Below, one piece after another: positions 33,867 through 43,283 of a stretch of DNA of 64,000 bases (the stretch's first letter is position 1; each line of letters opens with the position of its first letter). This DNA is from Gracilibacillus suaedae (GTDB taxonomy: Bacteria > Bacillota > Bacilli > Bacillales > Amphibacillaceae), in the NCBI RefSeq assembly GCF_017599345.1, contig NZ_JAGFVL010000057.1, positions 62,001-126,000 of the forward strand, given 5' to 3'. The position numbers and the translations under genes are program-made. Under the pieces are notes generated by a model that made no database searches, was not told where the DNA came from, and saw only the letters and a list, made by a program, of their open reading frames with translations.

Positions 33867-33967
33867 CCCCCACTTTAAGATATGGGCGTAAGTATGGGAT
33901 AAACGGACGCTAACTTTCTGATAAGATTTCGCTAACAATCAGTGGGCGTTTTAAACGCCCACTGATT
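33867..33967 (+). repeat. Dispersed intergenic repeat, copy B, with terminal hairpin
   Basis: Begins CCCCCACTTTAAGATATGGG, contains GGATAAACGGACGCTAAC and TGATAAGATTTCGCTAAC, and ends in a 15-bp perfect hairpin AATCAGTGGGCGTTT/AAACGCCCACTGATT (33937-33967). Same block order as copies A and C. The hairpin may double as a terminator for the channel gene, though it lacks a T-run. Confidence 0.6.
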
Positions 33968-33984
33968 GAAGTCTTACTTTATCA

Positions 33985-34764
33985 TTATTTATTCTGCAAC
34001 ATTTCCTTAATCTCTCGTATTTCTTTGCGCAACTCTTTTATTTCACCTGTATCCTCTTTAATCTCGTCTGTATCTTCTTCGATATCATCAGTAATTTTTT
34101 GTGCATTATTAACAATCTCCCCAACAATTAAATTAATCATAATAAATGCCGAGATTACAATGAAGGAAAGAAAATACACCCATGATAATGATTCCTCTGC
34201 AAAAATCGGTCGAAATATACCACTAGCCCAAGATTCCAAAGTGAAGATCTGGAACAATGTAATGAAACTTAAAAAGATGTTACCGAAATACTCAGGGGCA
34301 ATATCACCATAAAAAGTTGTTCCTAAAATAGCATATACATAAAAAATAATTGACATTACTAACAATACGCTGCTGATAGTTGGTATTGCCATAAACAATG
34401 CTGTTACAACTCTACGTAAAGAGGGAATAACAGTAATTGTACGGAAAACACGCAATACACGGAAAATACGTAAAACACTAACGAAAGGGGTGCTATATAA
34501 AATCAAACTTCCTAGTACTATTACAAAGTCAAAAATATTCCAGGGATTAGAGAAAAACCCTTTTTTTAGCACCATAATCTTTAAGATAACTTCTAAAGCA
34601 AAAATGGCGAGAATGATTATATCAATTACAACAAAGTAAGTATGATAGTTTTCATAAATATTTGGGAAGGTTTCAAGGCCAATTAATATCGTGTTAAATA
34701 TAATTAGTCCTGTAATAAAGCGATTAAAGCGTATATCCATGACAAATTTTCTTAATGAATTCAT
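33985..34764 (-). CDS. NaChBac-like voltage-gated sodium channel
   Basis: A 259-residue single-domain, six-helix channel that assembles as a tetramer. The S4 voltage sensor LRIFRVLRVFRTITVIPSLR has Arg every third residue (R at about 98-113). The pore filter TLESWAS (about 178-184) is identical to that of NaChBac, predicting Na+ selectivity. S6 ends in IMINLIVGEIVNNAQ, and the C-terminal coiled coil (about 222-257, EDTDEIKEDTGEIKELRKE) is the tetramerisation domain. In alkaliphilic Bacillus such channels supply Na+ for motility and pH homeostasis. GGAGAAA precedes the ATG. Confidence 0.93.
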   Translation of the reverse strand: MNSLRKFVMDIRFNRFITGLIIFNTILIGLETFPNIYENYHTYFVVIDIIILAIFALEVILKIMVLKKGFFSNPWNIFDFVIVLGSLILYSTPFVSVLRIFRVLRVFRTITVIPSLRRVVTALFMAIPTISSVLLVMSIIFYVYAILGTTFYGDIAPEYFGNIFLSFITLFQIFTLESWASGIFRPIFAEESLSWVYFLSFIVISAFIMINLIVGEIVNNAQKITDDIEEDTDEIKEDTGEIKELRKEIREIKEMLQNK

Positions 34765-34877
34765 CCGATTTCTCCTTTTCTATGTAACAAATCACATTGT
34801 ATCTCACAAAATTATTTTAAAATGAAATGAAGACAAACACAAATTTGATACTATGGATAAAAAAGGAGTCGGTATAA

Positions 34878-35324
34878 ATGAAAAGACATGAAGCATTGCA
34901 TCCCTTATCTCATCATCATCACCACACGCTAGTAATGGCACAACAGTTAAAAAATGCAGATCAAAAAGGGAGTATTCAGAAGATGACAAGAGATGTTATA
35001 GACTTTTGGAAATACGATGGAGAAGATCATTTTCGTGATGAAGAAGAAGTGTTATTACCATTGTTTGCTCAATATCAAGCGGTAGATATCCCTGAAATTC
35101 GTGAAATGCTTATTCAACATGTGCAGATAAGAAGCTATGTTCAAGAGATCAGAGGGGGGCAATGTAAAGATCGTCAAATTTTCCGTAACTTAGGGGAGTT
35201 GTTGCAAAAGCATGTCCGGTTAGAAGAACGAGTAATTTTTCCGATGATAGAACAAACTATTCCTGAGAATTATTTGTATCAGGCGAATGGCAGGTTTCAT
35301 CGTGACTCATATAGTGGATTTTAA
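34878..35324 (+). CDS. Hemerythrin-like domain protein
   Basis: A 148-residue four-helix protein of the hemerythrin HHE superfamily: HPLSHHHHHTLVMAQQL in helix 1, EDHFRDEEEVLLPLF in helix 2, MLIQHVQIRSYV in helix 3 and LLQKHVRLEERVIFPMI in helix 4. Together they supply the His/Glu ligands of a di-iron centre. Likely cytoplasmic; possible oxygen, nitric-oxide or iron handling, function not settled. AAGGAG precedes the ATG. Monocistronic. Confidence 0.85.
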   Translation: MKRHEALHPLSHHHHHTLVMAQQLKNADQKGSIQKMTRDVIDFWKYDGEDHFRDEEEVLLPLFAQYQAVDIPEIREMLIQHVQIRSYVQEIRGGQCKDRQIFRNLGELLQKHVRLEERVIFPMIEQTIPENYLYQANGRFHRDSYSGF

Positions 35325-35400
35325 TATTAATCAGGATTCCATTTCTATTTTTTGCTATAATGTCAGTTGTAGCACTAGAAAATAGAAAGAAGTGAACACT

Positions 35401-36771
35401 GTGCGTAAAAAATTAGGTATTTTCTTTAATAAATTAAGTAATTTATCTAGTATTCATCTTATTGTCTTATTTTATTTTTTAACTGCATTATTATCTACAT
35501 TTTTACTTAGTATCCCATACTTCCACCGTGAAGGGGTCGAACTATCCTTGTTAGATAGTTTCTTTACTGCAGTTAGTGCGATCAGTGTCACAGGGCTGAC
35601 GGTTGTATCCACAGTTGACACGTTTAATAACATTGGTTATTTCGTTTTAGCGTTTGTCTTACAGTTTGGCGGTATTGGAATTATGACATTAGGAACGTTT
35701 ATTTATTTAGTACTTGGTAAAAAAATTGGAATACGAACAAGAAAATTAATTCAAATTGATCAAAATCGTAACACATTAGCAGGATTGGTCCAGTTGATGC
35801 TAAAAATTTTAAGAACGATTTTAGTCATTGAGTTGTTTGGTGCTGTCGTTCTTTCGATATACTTTCTAAAGTATTTTGATACATGGCAGGAGGCAATAAT
35901 ACAAGGGATTTTTGCATCTGTTAGTGCGACAACAAATGCAGGTTTTGATATTACAGGTACATCACTTGTGCCTTTTGCACATGACTATTTCGTGCAATTT
36001 ATTACTATCCTTCTTTTAGTTCTAGGGGCGATTGGGTTTCCTGTTTTACTAGAAATACAGGAAGTACTTTGGGGCAGGTATCGCAATTTAGAATGGAAAT
36101 ATCAATTCTCCTTATTTACTAAAATAACTACGATTACGTTTTTTATATTAATTGTGGCTGGTGCATTAGGTATCTTTCTATTTGAACATAATCATTTTTT
36201 ACAGGGAAAGACATGGCATGAGTCGCTATTTTATAGTCTTTTTCAATCTGTAACAACACGGAATGGTGGCTTGGCAACAATGGATGTTGCAGAATTCACG
36301 ACACCTACGTTATTCCTTTTGTGTGCACTTATGTTTATAGGAGCATCCCCGAGCAGTGTAGGTGGCGGGATTCGTACGACAACTTTTGCTATTATGATGT
36401 TAGCTATTTTTCATTACGCAAAAGGGCATAATACTATTAAAGTATTCAAACGGGAGGTTGATCCAGATGATGTAATAAGATCATTCATCGTTGTGATTAC
36501 AGCGATTATATTATGTGGTTGTGCGATCGTATTATTGATTTGGATAGAGCCTTTGTCGAATATGGCGATTGTTTTTGAAGTTTTTTCGGCTTTTGGTACA
36601 ACAGGGCTGTCAATGGGGATTACATCCGATCTATCAGCAGTCGGTAAAATAGTGATCATTTTATTGATGTTTATCGGACGTATCGGTATTTTCTCATTTC
36701 TATTCTTAATTCGTGGTGAAGATGTTCATGATCGTTATCGCTACCCGAAAGAAAAGATGATAATTGGATAA
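35401..36771 (+). CDS. KtrB/TrkH-type potassium transporter subunit (first copy)
   Basis: A 456-residue SKT-superfamily K+ translocating subunit with four M1-P-M2 repeats. The four filter loops read SVTGLTV, SATTNAGFDI, TRNGGLAT and FGTTGLSMG, with the essential Gly in each. GTG 35401 is preferred; GTG 35392 is an in-frame alternative. It depends on Na+ in Ktr systems and needs a KtrA/KtrC gating ring, which is not encoded nearby. The next gene is a close paralogue, so this is a tandem duplication. Confidence 0.88.
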   Translation: MRKKLGIFFNKLSNLSSIHLIVLFYFLTALLSTFLLSIPYFHREGVELSLLDSFFTAVSAISVTGLTVVSTVDTFNNIGYFVLAFVLQFGGIGIMTLGTFIYLVLGKKIGIRTRKLIQIDQNRNTLAGLVQLMLKILRTILVIELFGAVVLSIYFLKYFDTWQEAIIQGIFASVSATTNAGFDITGTSLVPFAHDYFVQFITILLLVLGAIGFPVLLEIQEVLWGRYRNLEWKYQFSLFTKITTITFFILIVAGALGIFLFEHNHFLQGKTWHESLFYSLFQSVTTRNGGLATMDVAEFTTPTLFLLCALMFIGASPSSVGGGIRTTTFAIMMLAIFHYAKGHNTIKVFKREVDPDDVIRSFIVVITAIILCGCAIVLLIWIEPLSNMAIVFEVFSAFGTTGLSMGITSDLSAVGKIVIILLMFIGRIGIFSFLFLIRGEDVHDRYRYPKEKMIIG

Positions 36772-36821
36772 ATCTATGATAAACTATCCTCTAGTTTGAA
36801 TTACACTAAGGGGTCATTGAA

Positions 36822-38189
36822 ATGAATAGCATCGGAAAATTGAAAAGTGTGATGAAACAGTGGACAGCTATTCATCATATCGTTATCTATTACTTATTAG
36901 CAGTGATTATTGGTACTATTATTGTAAGCTTGCCATTTTTTCATAGACCTGGGGTAGAATTATCGTTTATTGACGCAATGTTTACTGCAGTTACATCGAT
37001 AAGTGTGACAGGATTAACGGTTATTCCTGTTGCAGATGTCTTCAACCCAGCTGGTCAGGTTGCCATTGCGGTGATATTACATCTCGGGGGTATAGGGATT
37101 ATGGCGATGAGTACCTTTATTTGGGTGGTGCTTGGTAAAAAAATAGGTATTCGCAATCGGAAAATGATTATGGTTGAACAAAATAGTAAAACATTATCCG
37201 GCCTTGTTAAATTAATGCTGGAAATCTTTAAACTGATTTTGTTGATTGAGTTGATTGGTGCGGCGATTTTATCGATTCATTTTCTCAACTATTATGACAG
37301 TGTCGGAGAAGCAATGTTACACGGATTATTTGGTGCGGTCAGTGCGACCACTAATGGTGGATTAGATATTACTGGTGCTTCGTTGATTCCGTTTGCTGAT
37401 GATTATTTTGTTCAATTTATCAATATGATTCTGATTGTTTTAGGAGCTATTGGTTTTCCGGTGTTAATCGAAGTGCAGGAAGTTCTAAAAGGAAGAAGCC
37501 AAGCAATTAATGATCGACATAAATTTTCTCTGTTTACTAAAATCACCACGGTTACATTTTTTTGGCTAGTTGTAATTGGAGCATTACTAATCTATTTGTT
37601 GGAGAAAAATGCCTTTTTTGTGGATAAATCATGGCATGAAACTTTCTTTTATAGTTTATTTCAATCGGTTACTAGTAGAAGTGGTGGTTTGGCAACTATG
37701 GAGGTGTCCGAACTCTCAACGGCTACGCTATTCTTAATCAGTGCCTTAATGTTTATTGGTGCTTCTCCTAGCAGTGTAGGCGGTGGGATTCGAACCACAA
37801 CTTTTGCGATTATGCTCTTAACGATTTGGAATTATGCGAAAGGAAATTCAAGTGTGAAAGTATTCGGACGCGAGATACACCAAGAAGATATGATGCGATC
37901 TTTTATCGTCATTACGACTGCCTTAATGCTTTGTGTTGGATCAGTGATTGTCCTAAATAAAACAGAACCGTTCAGTCTGATGGAAATTATCTTTGAAGTA
38001 GCATCTGCTTTTGGTACTACCGGTTTATCAATGGGTATTACTCCTGAACTATCTACTTTCGGTAAATGTTTAATCATGTGTCTCATGTTTATTGGTCGGA
38101 TCGGTCTCTTTACCTTCTTATTTATCATCCGTGGAGATGATACTAAAGATCGTTTCCATTACCCAACTGAACGAGTAATTATCGGATAA
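36822..38189 (+). CDS. KtrB/TrkH-type potassium transporter subunit (second copy)
   Basis: A 455-residue paralogue of the preceding gene, with the filter loops SVTGLTV, SATTNGGLDI, SRSGGLAT and FGTTGLSMG. The second and third loops differ from copy one (Ala-to-Gly/Phe-to-Leu and Asn-to-Ser), which could change ion affinity or Na+ dependence. AAGGGG precedes the ATG, 50 bp after the first copy. Four-fold M1-P-M2 architecture and length are normal for KtrB/KtrD. The pair may act as separate high- and low-affinity pores sharing one KtrA-type regulator. That is inference. Confidence 0.88.
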   Translation: MNSIGKLKSVMKQWTAIHHIVIYYLLAVIIGTIIVSLPFFHRPGVELSFIDAMFTAVTSISVTGLTVIPVADVFNPAGQVAIAVILHLGGIGIMAMSTFIWVVLGKKIGIRNRKMIMVEQNSKTLSGLVKLMLEIFKLILLIELIGAAILSIHFLNYYDSVGEAMLHGLFGAVSATTNGGLDITGASLIPFADDYFVQFINMILIVLGAIGFPVLIEVQEVLKGRSQAINDRHKFSLFTKITTVTFFWLVVIGALLIYLLEKNAFFVDKSWHETFFYSLFQSVTSRSGGLATMEVSELSTATLFLISALMFIGASPSSVGGGIRTTTFAIMLLTIWNYAKGNSSVKVFGREIHQEDMMRSFIVITTALMLCVGSVIVLNKTEPFSLMEIIFEVASAFGTTGLSMGITPELSTFGKCLIMCLMFIGRIGLFTFLFIIRGDDTKDRFHYPTERVIIG

Positions 38190-38220
38190 CCTCAAGGCCT
38201 TTGCCTGAGGTTATTTCTTT
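38186..38220 (+). terminator. Terminator of the ktrB pair
   Basis: ATAACCTCAAGGC/GCCTGAGGTTAT stem with a CTTT loop, then TTCTTTTT. Confidence 0.85.
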
Positions 38221-38267
38221 TTGGGAAGTATAGAATATTACGATTTGACAAAATAAACCTGACCTAG

Positions 38268-38450
38268 GGCGGACATTTGTTCCGCTATTTATGACAAAAG
38301 TGATGTTTTTAGGATCCTAGCGGACATCTATTCCGTTATTCATCGAAAATAACGCTAATTTTCACCAAAAGTAACCAAATAAGGAACTAAATGTCCGCCA
38401 ACATCGAGAAATGGTAGTTATTTTGCCAAATAACGCACTATATGTCCGCT
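38268..38450. repeat. Cluster of CGGACAT elements in direct and inverted orientation
   Basis: Two forward copies (GGCGGACATTTGTTCCGCTA at 38269; AGCGGACATCTATTCCGTTA at 38329) and two reversed copies (38376-38399 and 38428-38450, ending ATGTCCGC). The arms can pair over about 20 bp. Such elements recur between genes in Bacillaceae. The 38221-38634 gap otherwise holds only the moxR promoter region (TATAATATAGTATAG near 38569). No gene is seen. Confidence 0.7.
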
Positions 38451-38634
38451 CAACAAACATTAGCACCGAGTTGACGTTCCATTTTGTGGTGTGCTCGAGT
38501 CTGCGCAGTTTCTGAGAAATCCAAGATTTTCTTCATTCACCTAGATTAATCAGTAGGAAAAGGGGGTTATAATATAGTATAGTTATAGGTAGTAATGGTT
38601 TCGGAAAAGAGTAGTAAGAATGGAGGCGGATAAG

Positions 38635-39585
38635 ATGGATTACGGAAACGAAGTAGGAAAAATTCTAGAAAACATTGAAAAAGTCATGATAGGAAAGGAA
38701 CGTGAGGTAACACTCAGCCTTGTTGCCCTGTTAGCTGACGGGCATGTATTATTGGAAGACGTACCAGGCGTAGGAAAAACAATGATGGTACGAGCATTGT
38801 CAAAATCATTAAATTGTGATTTTAAAAGAATCCAGTTCACACCTGATTTATTACCTTCTGATGTAACAGGTGTTTCGATATATAATCCAAAAGAAATGGT
38901 ATTTGAATTCCGAAGTGGTCCTATTTTTGGCGATATCGTATTAGCGGATGAGATTAATAGAACTTCACCGAAAACCCAATCCGCTTTACTAGAAGCAATG
39001 GAAGAAATGAATGTAACGGTAGATGGCATGACAAAATCGCTGCAAAAGCCTTTTTTCGTAATGGCAACTCAAAATCCAGTAGACTATGAAGGAACATATC
39101 CACTACCAGAAGCACAACTTGACCGTTTCCTCATGAAGTTAAGTATGGGATATCCCAACGAAGCGGATGAATTAGAAATGTTAAATCGAACTGACCGTGA
39201 GCATCCAATTGATGAGATAGAAGCAGTTATCAATAAAGAACAATTACTAAATATGCAAAAAGAAGTAGACAGTCTTTATGTTGATAACACAGTAAAGCGT
39301 TATATTGTTCAACTGGTATCCGAAACGAGAAAGAGTCCCTACGTTCAACTAGGAGTTAGTCCACGTGGTTCGATCTCATTGATGAAAGCAGCCAAAGCAT
39401 ACGCTTATATTCAAAAACGCGATTATGTGATACCAGATGACATCGTTTATTTAGCACCTTATGTTTTATCACATCGGGTCATATTACGTCCGGAGGCAAG
39501 ATATGAAGGTGTTACCCAATCTTCTCTGATTACGCGAATACTAGAGGAAATAGATGTACCTGTAAGGAAGGAATTGCATGGATGA
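38635..39585 (+). CDS. MoxR-family AAA+ ATPase
   Basis: A 316-residue AAA+ protein. GGAGG lies 8 nt before ATG 38635; the ATG at 38620 would include that site and is rejected. Walker A is GVGKTMM, Walker B is DIVLADEINRTSP and sensor I is FFVMATQNPVDYEGTYPLPEAQLDRF, all MoxR hallmarks. MoxR ATPases act as chaperone-like factors for metallo- or surface-enzyme complexes together with DUF58/VWA proteins. First of a three-gene operon with DUF58 and transglutaminase genes, each overlapping the next by 4 bp. Confidence 0.9.
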   Translation: MDYGNEVGKILENIEKVMIGKEREVTLSLVALLADGHVLLEDVPGVGKTMMVRALSKSLNCDFKRIQFTPDLLPSDVTGVSIYNPKEMVFEFRSGPIFGDIVLADEINRTSPKTQSALLEAMEEMNVTVDGMTKSLQKPFFVMATQNPVDYEGTYPLPEAQLDRFLMKLSMGYPNEADELEMLNRTDREHPIDEIEAVINKEQLLNMQKEVDSLYVDNTVKRYIVQLVSETRKSPYVQLGVSPRGSISLMKAAKAYAYIQKRDYVIPDDIVYLAPYVLSHRVILRPEARYEGVTQSSLITRILEEIDVPVRKELHG

Positions 39586-40850
39586 AACGAATCATTAGAA
39601 AAATTGTAAGAGAACTGCAACTACTTCTTTTACTAGGGATCTTGTTTGTATTTGCGATGTTTCAAGGAGGGTTTGTCAGCTGGTTTTTATTCTACAGTAT
39701 GCTGCCTATTATTCTCTATATGCTGTTTATCCCATTCTATCCCATTCACAATTGGAAGATCGATAGAACGTTATCAGACCGGTATTTGGAAACAGGTAGC
39801 GAGATAGAGGTAACGATTACGATCAAACGAAAATCACGATTTCCTATTTTCTATTTAGTTTTGGAAGAGCTGCTTCCTGAAACACTTCAATTTCAAGATA
39901 TTGGTAAGAAAAAATATCAATATCTTTCGGATCAACCATCATTTAATAGAAAACGTTATGTAAAAAAAGTCATATATCCAGGTTTTCAGAAAGAATTCGC
40001 TATTTCGTATCGGATAGAACACCTGCCACGAGGAAACCATCAATTGTCCGATATCAGCCTGAAAATGGGTGATCCATTCGGTTTTGTTGAATGTAACCAT
40101 CGATTTTATGCCGCAAAAGAGTTTTTTGTTTATCCTGCTATTCAAGACTTGAAGTGGAAACAGCAATCTCTGAGTTTAGAAGAAGGCTCTACTTCCTCAC
40201 ATATCCATGACGAAAAGCTGACAAATGTTGTATCAGGTGTTCGTGAATATATTCCTGGGGATCGCTTTTCATGGATTGATTGGAAAACAACTGCTCGAAA
40301 AAATACTGTGATGACAAAAGAGTTTGAACAGGAAAAAGACTCTAGTATAGTCGTTATTTTAGATGTGGGTGGACTACAACATTCTCAACGATTAGTGTTT
40401 GAAGCAGTGGTAGAATGGACAGCATCTGTTCTACAATCATTGCGTAAAAAAGACCAAAGCATCTCGTTTTATACGTTCGGGAAATCTGAGAGATTTTTCT
40501 CCAATCAACAATTGCAGTTCCAATTTCCAGCAGTGCAAAACTACCTCTCAACTGTAAAACAAGAGCACGTGTCGTTAGCAGAACGAATAACAATACCGAT
40601 GAAGGAACTATCAAGAGGGAGTGTCATTTTGTTTGTTATTCATCAATTAGATGAGTTATTAGTAGAGAGATTATCCAACTGGAAGAAACAAGATTATACA
40701 TTAGTAGTTTGCTATGTTATTCCAGAAAAACAATTGGATGATAAAGAAGAGCAATATATTCGGGCGCTGCGTTTGAAAAGTATTAGTGTGCAAACTGTAA
40801 CAGAAAAGCAATTAATGCAAGAGCAATGGGAGGTGCAGGCATCTCGATGA
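39582..40850 (+). CDS. DUF58 membrane protein
   Basis: A 422-residue protein with two N-terminal helices (about 15-55), a beta-rich extracytoplasmic or linker region, and the DUF58 core VREYIPGDRFSWIDWKTTARKNTVMTKEF (about 212-240). A VWA-like fold follows with DSSIVVILDVGG in place of the MIDAS DxSxS. Coupled by ATGA to the MoxR gene. Works with MoxR in an unknown surface-assembly process. Family assignment is firm, the role is not. Confidence 0.87.
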   Translation: MKRIIRKIVRELQLLLLLGILFVFAMFQGGFVSWFLFYSMLPIILYMLFIPFYPIHNWKIDRTLSDRYLETGSEIEVTITIKRKSRFPIFYLVLEELLPETLQFQDIGKKKYQYLSDQPSFNRKRYVKKVIYPGFQKEFAISYRIEHLPRGNHQLSDISLKMGDPFGFVECNHRFYAAKEFFVYPAIQDLKWKQQSLSLEEGSTSSHIHDEKLTNVVSGVREYIPGDRFSWIDWKTTARKNTVMTKEFEQEKDSSIVVILDVGGLQHSQRLVFEAVVEWTASVLQSLRKKDQSISFYTFGKSERFFSNQQLQFQFPAVQNYLSTVKQEHVSLAERITIPMKELSRGSVILFVIHQLDELLVERLSNWKKQDYTLVVCYVIPEKQLDDKEEQYIRALRLKSISVQTVTEKQLMQEQWEVQASR

Positions 40851-43066
40851 AAAAAAATATTTCTTTAGAAACTGTATCTTCTTTTATTCTATTATTAGCA
40901 GGTTTTCTATTATTTTGGGAATGGATCCGTCCATTAGAACAAATAACAGATACAGGCAGTGTGCATTTGTTTGTCATTTATACGGCTATTTGCTTTGTTA
41001 CTTCTTTTTTAACAAGAAATGGCTGGGCAAAATTCGTGATCAAATCTTTTTCACTACTGTTTATACTAGATTATTTATTTCTTGATGCTACTTTGTTATC
41101 CCATGAATGGATCCAGACTTTAACACTCGAGTTAAGGTATAATCTCGCAGTCGTTTGGGAAAACGATTGGGCATTAATGACATCCTTTTTCAGAAGCTTT
41201 CTATTCTTGTTATTGTTATGGCTTATGAGCTATTTATTACACTATTGGTTTATGGTCGCTAATAAATTCTTTCTATTTGTTGTCTTAACGTTTATTTATT
41301 TAGCAGTATTAGATACGTATACGGTATATGATGCTCAATTAGCCATGATCAGAACGTTCGTCGTATCCTTTCTTGTTCTCGGCCTCAGCAGATATGTAAA
41401 ATTGATGAATAATGTGGATACCACTGATCGTAAGAAACATGTTTGGAGTTGGATGACACCGGTTCTTGTTATTGTCCTGTTTGCCACCATTCTTGGCATC
41501 TATTCACCGAAGTTGAACCCACAATGGCCAGATCCTGTTCCATTTATTCAAAGTACAGCAGGACATGTTGGTTTTAGTGATGGTCCGGTACAAAAAGTCG
41601 GTTATGGGGAAGACGATTCACAATTGGGAGGGTCTTTTGTAGAGGATGATTCTCCTGTGTTTGAGGTTATTGCCCATGATGATATTTATTGGAGAATAGA
41701 ATCGAAAGACTTGTATACTGGAAAGGGCTGGGAGCGTTCAAAGGAATTAGACTTTCAGGAATTAACCAATGGTAGTGTTGGGTGGAGTACCTTTTCGCAA
41801 CAGGTAGAGACATCTTCATATAGTGCTGAAGTACGACCAGTGAATCAAAACCAATTGCCGAAAGTAGTATATCCATATGGTATTAATCGTATTTCATCAT
41901 TGGGACAAGGGCAAGATTTGTTTTTCTCGGATAGGGAATATGGTCATATAGAATTCGAATCGTCAGAACAGAATCAAAATTTATCTTATAATATTGAATA
42001 TGATGCTCCGTCCTTTGAGATTAATGAATTAAGGAACAATTCAAATAATGATCCTGAAGATATTAGAGAACAGTATTTGCAATTACCAGATAGTCTACCT
42101 GAACGCGTAAGCGAGTTAGCGCTTGAAGTGACAGAAGGAGAAGACAATAGGTACGATAAAGCACAGGCGATCGAAAGTTATTTCTCTACAAATGGATATG
42201 TGTATCAAATTGAAGATGTATCTGTACCAGAAGAAGGTGAGGATTATGTTGATCAATTTCTATTCGAGACGAAAGTAGGTTATTGTGATAATTTTTCAAC
42301 ATCTATGGTCGTAATGCTACGTGCCTTGGATATCCCAGCACGATGGGTGAAAGGGTTCACCGGTGGCGTGGAAGCGGCAGATCAACCTCCTCTTCCCGAC
42401 GATTATTCTTTATATGAAGTGACGAATAATAACGCGCACTCATGGGTAGAAGTATATTTTCCTGAAAGTGGCTGGGTACCTTTTGAACCAACAAGTGGTT
42501 TTACGAACCCTACAGACTTTTATGTGGAAACAAGCGGAGATGTGAACACTGAAGATTACATGATTGATGATGAGGAAACAGAAGAGGAAAGTGAACAAGA
42601 ATCAAGTGAGGAAGAGCAGGAAAATGAACCACTAAATCCAGCTGAAAATGAAAATGAAGTTGGTGGTGCTAATAACGAAGAAGAAGGAAATGACGGGAAC
42701 TATTATTGGATAGGTGCTGTGCTGTTTATCTTAGCGATTCTTGCTACCATCATTTATCGTAAACGTACAGAACTAAGAGATTGGTATTTACTAAAGAAAT
42801 GGGGACGATTAAAAGAAAGATTAGAGATAGAAGCATCTTATGTCTATCTACTGGAAATACTAGAAAAAAGAGGGATGCCTAGAACGAAAGGGCAAACATT
42901 ACGACAGTATGCCAAAGAAGTTGATCAGCGTTTAGGAACTTCAGAAATGTATGATATCACACTAGCATATGAAGAATACTTGTATCGTGACCAAACATCA
43001 TCATCAAAGGATAACAAGCGATTACAAGGTTTATTTCAACAGATGATTGATCAAATATTAGCTTGA
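40847..43066 (+). CDS. TgpA-like transglutaminase-domain membrane protein
   Basis: A 739-residue protein starting at ATG 40847, which overlaps the DUF58 stop codon. About six N-terminal helices (1-225), then an extracytoplasmic transglutaminase-like domain with the catalytic Cys in VGYCDNFSTS, His in NNAHSWVEVYF and an FEPT motif where other members have DPT. An acidic linker of about 60 residues (Glu/Asn-rich), one helix (YYWIGAVLFILAILATIIY) and a cytoplasmic DUF4129-like tail complete it. Likely a membrane-anchored protein-modifying or protease-like enzyme partnered with MoxR/DUF58. Confidence 0.87.
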   Translation: MKKNISLETVSSFILLLAGFLLFWEWIRPLEQITDTGSVHLFVIYTAICFVTSFLTRNGWAKFVIKSFSLLFILDYLFLDATLLSHEWIQTLTLELRYNLAVVWENDWALMTSFFRSFLFLLLLWLMSYLLHYWFMVANKFFLFVVLTFIYLAVLDTYTVYDAQLAMIRTFVVSFLVLGLSRYVKLMNNVDTTDRKKHVWSWMTPVLVIVLFATILGIYSPKLNPQWPDPVPFIQSTAGHVGFSDGPVQKVGYGEDDSQLGGSFVEDDSPVFEVIAHDDIYWRIESKDLYTGKGWERSKELDFQELTNGSVGWSTFSQQVETSSYSAEVRPVNQNQLPKVVYPYGINRISSLGQGQDLFFSDREYGHIEFESSEQNQNLSYNIEYDAPSFEINELRNNSNNDPEDIREQYLQLPDSLPERVSELALEVTEGEDNRYDKAQAIESYFSTNGYVYQIEDVSVPEEGEDYVDQFLFETKVGYCDNFSTSMVVMLRALDIPARWVKGFTGGVEAADQPPLPDDYSLYEVTNNNAHSWVEVYFPESGWVPFEPTSGFTNPTDFYVETSGDVNTEDYMIDDEETEEESEQESSEEEQENEPLNPAENENEVGGANNEEEGNDGNYYWIGAVLFILAILATIIYRKRTELRDWYLLKKWGRLKERLEIEASYVYLLEILEKRGMPRTKGQTLRQYAKEVDQRLGTSEMYDITLAYEEYLYRDQTSSSKDNKRLQGLFQQMIDQILA

Positions 43067-43144
43067 CCAGTCTCGTATCGATTGATAGAATAGATAAAAA
43101 TTAAAGCGAATATTCGATGCAGTCTTCCCTGCATCATCACATCA

Positions 43145-43215
43145 CCTTCATATATGTTTGAGAATAAGGCTCAAACGTTTCTACCGGAACACCATAAATG
43201 TTCGGACTATGAAGG
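43145..43215 (+). promoter_or_regulatory. Guanine-specific purine riboswitch aptamer
   Basis: P1 CCTTCATA/TATGAAGG; P2/L2 GTTTGAGAATAAGGCTCAAAC; the J2/3 core GTTTCTACC; L3/P3 CCGGAACACCATAAATGTTCGG. The junction after P3 is ACTATG, with C at the base-pairing specificity position, so guanine rather than adenine. It precedes guaA (GMP synthase), a known target class. A terminator follows at 43235. Confidence 0.93.
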
Positions 43216-43234
43216 CGGGGGTCTTGCCGGGATT

Positions 43235-43273
43235 TCTGCCTTTCTGTTTATTAAGAAGAAAGGCAGATTTTTT
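43235..43273 (+). terminator. Riboswitch-controlled terminator
   Basis: TCTGCCTTTCT/AGAAAGGCAGA perfect 11-bp stem with TTTTTT behind it, 20 nt after the aptamer. Expected to form when guanine is bound. Confidence 0.88.
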
Positions 43274-43283
43274 ATGATAAAGA

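Noticed and set aside
33501-33938. A 145-codon minus-strand open frame with repeated FNKSLGSLLRFVDYP
   Set aside because: Same artefact over the second 51-bp array. It also overlaps the 3' end of ung.
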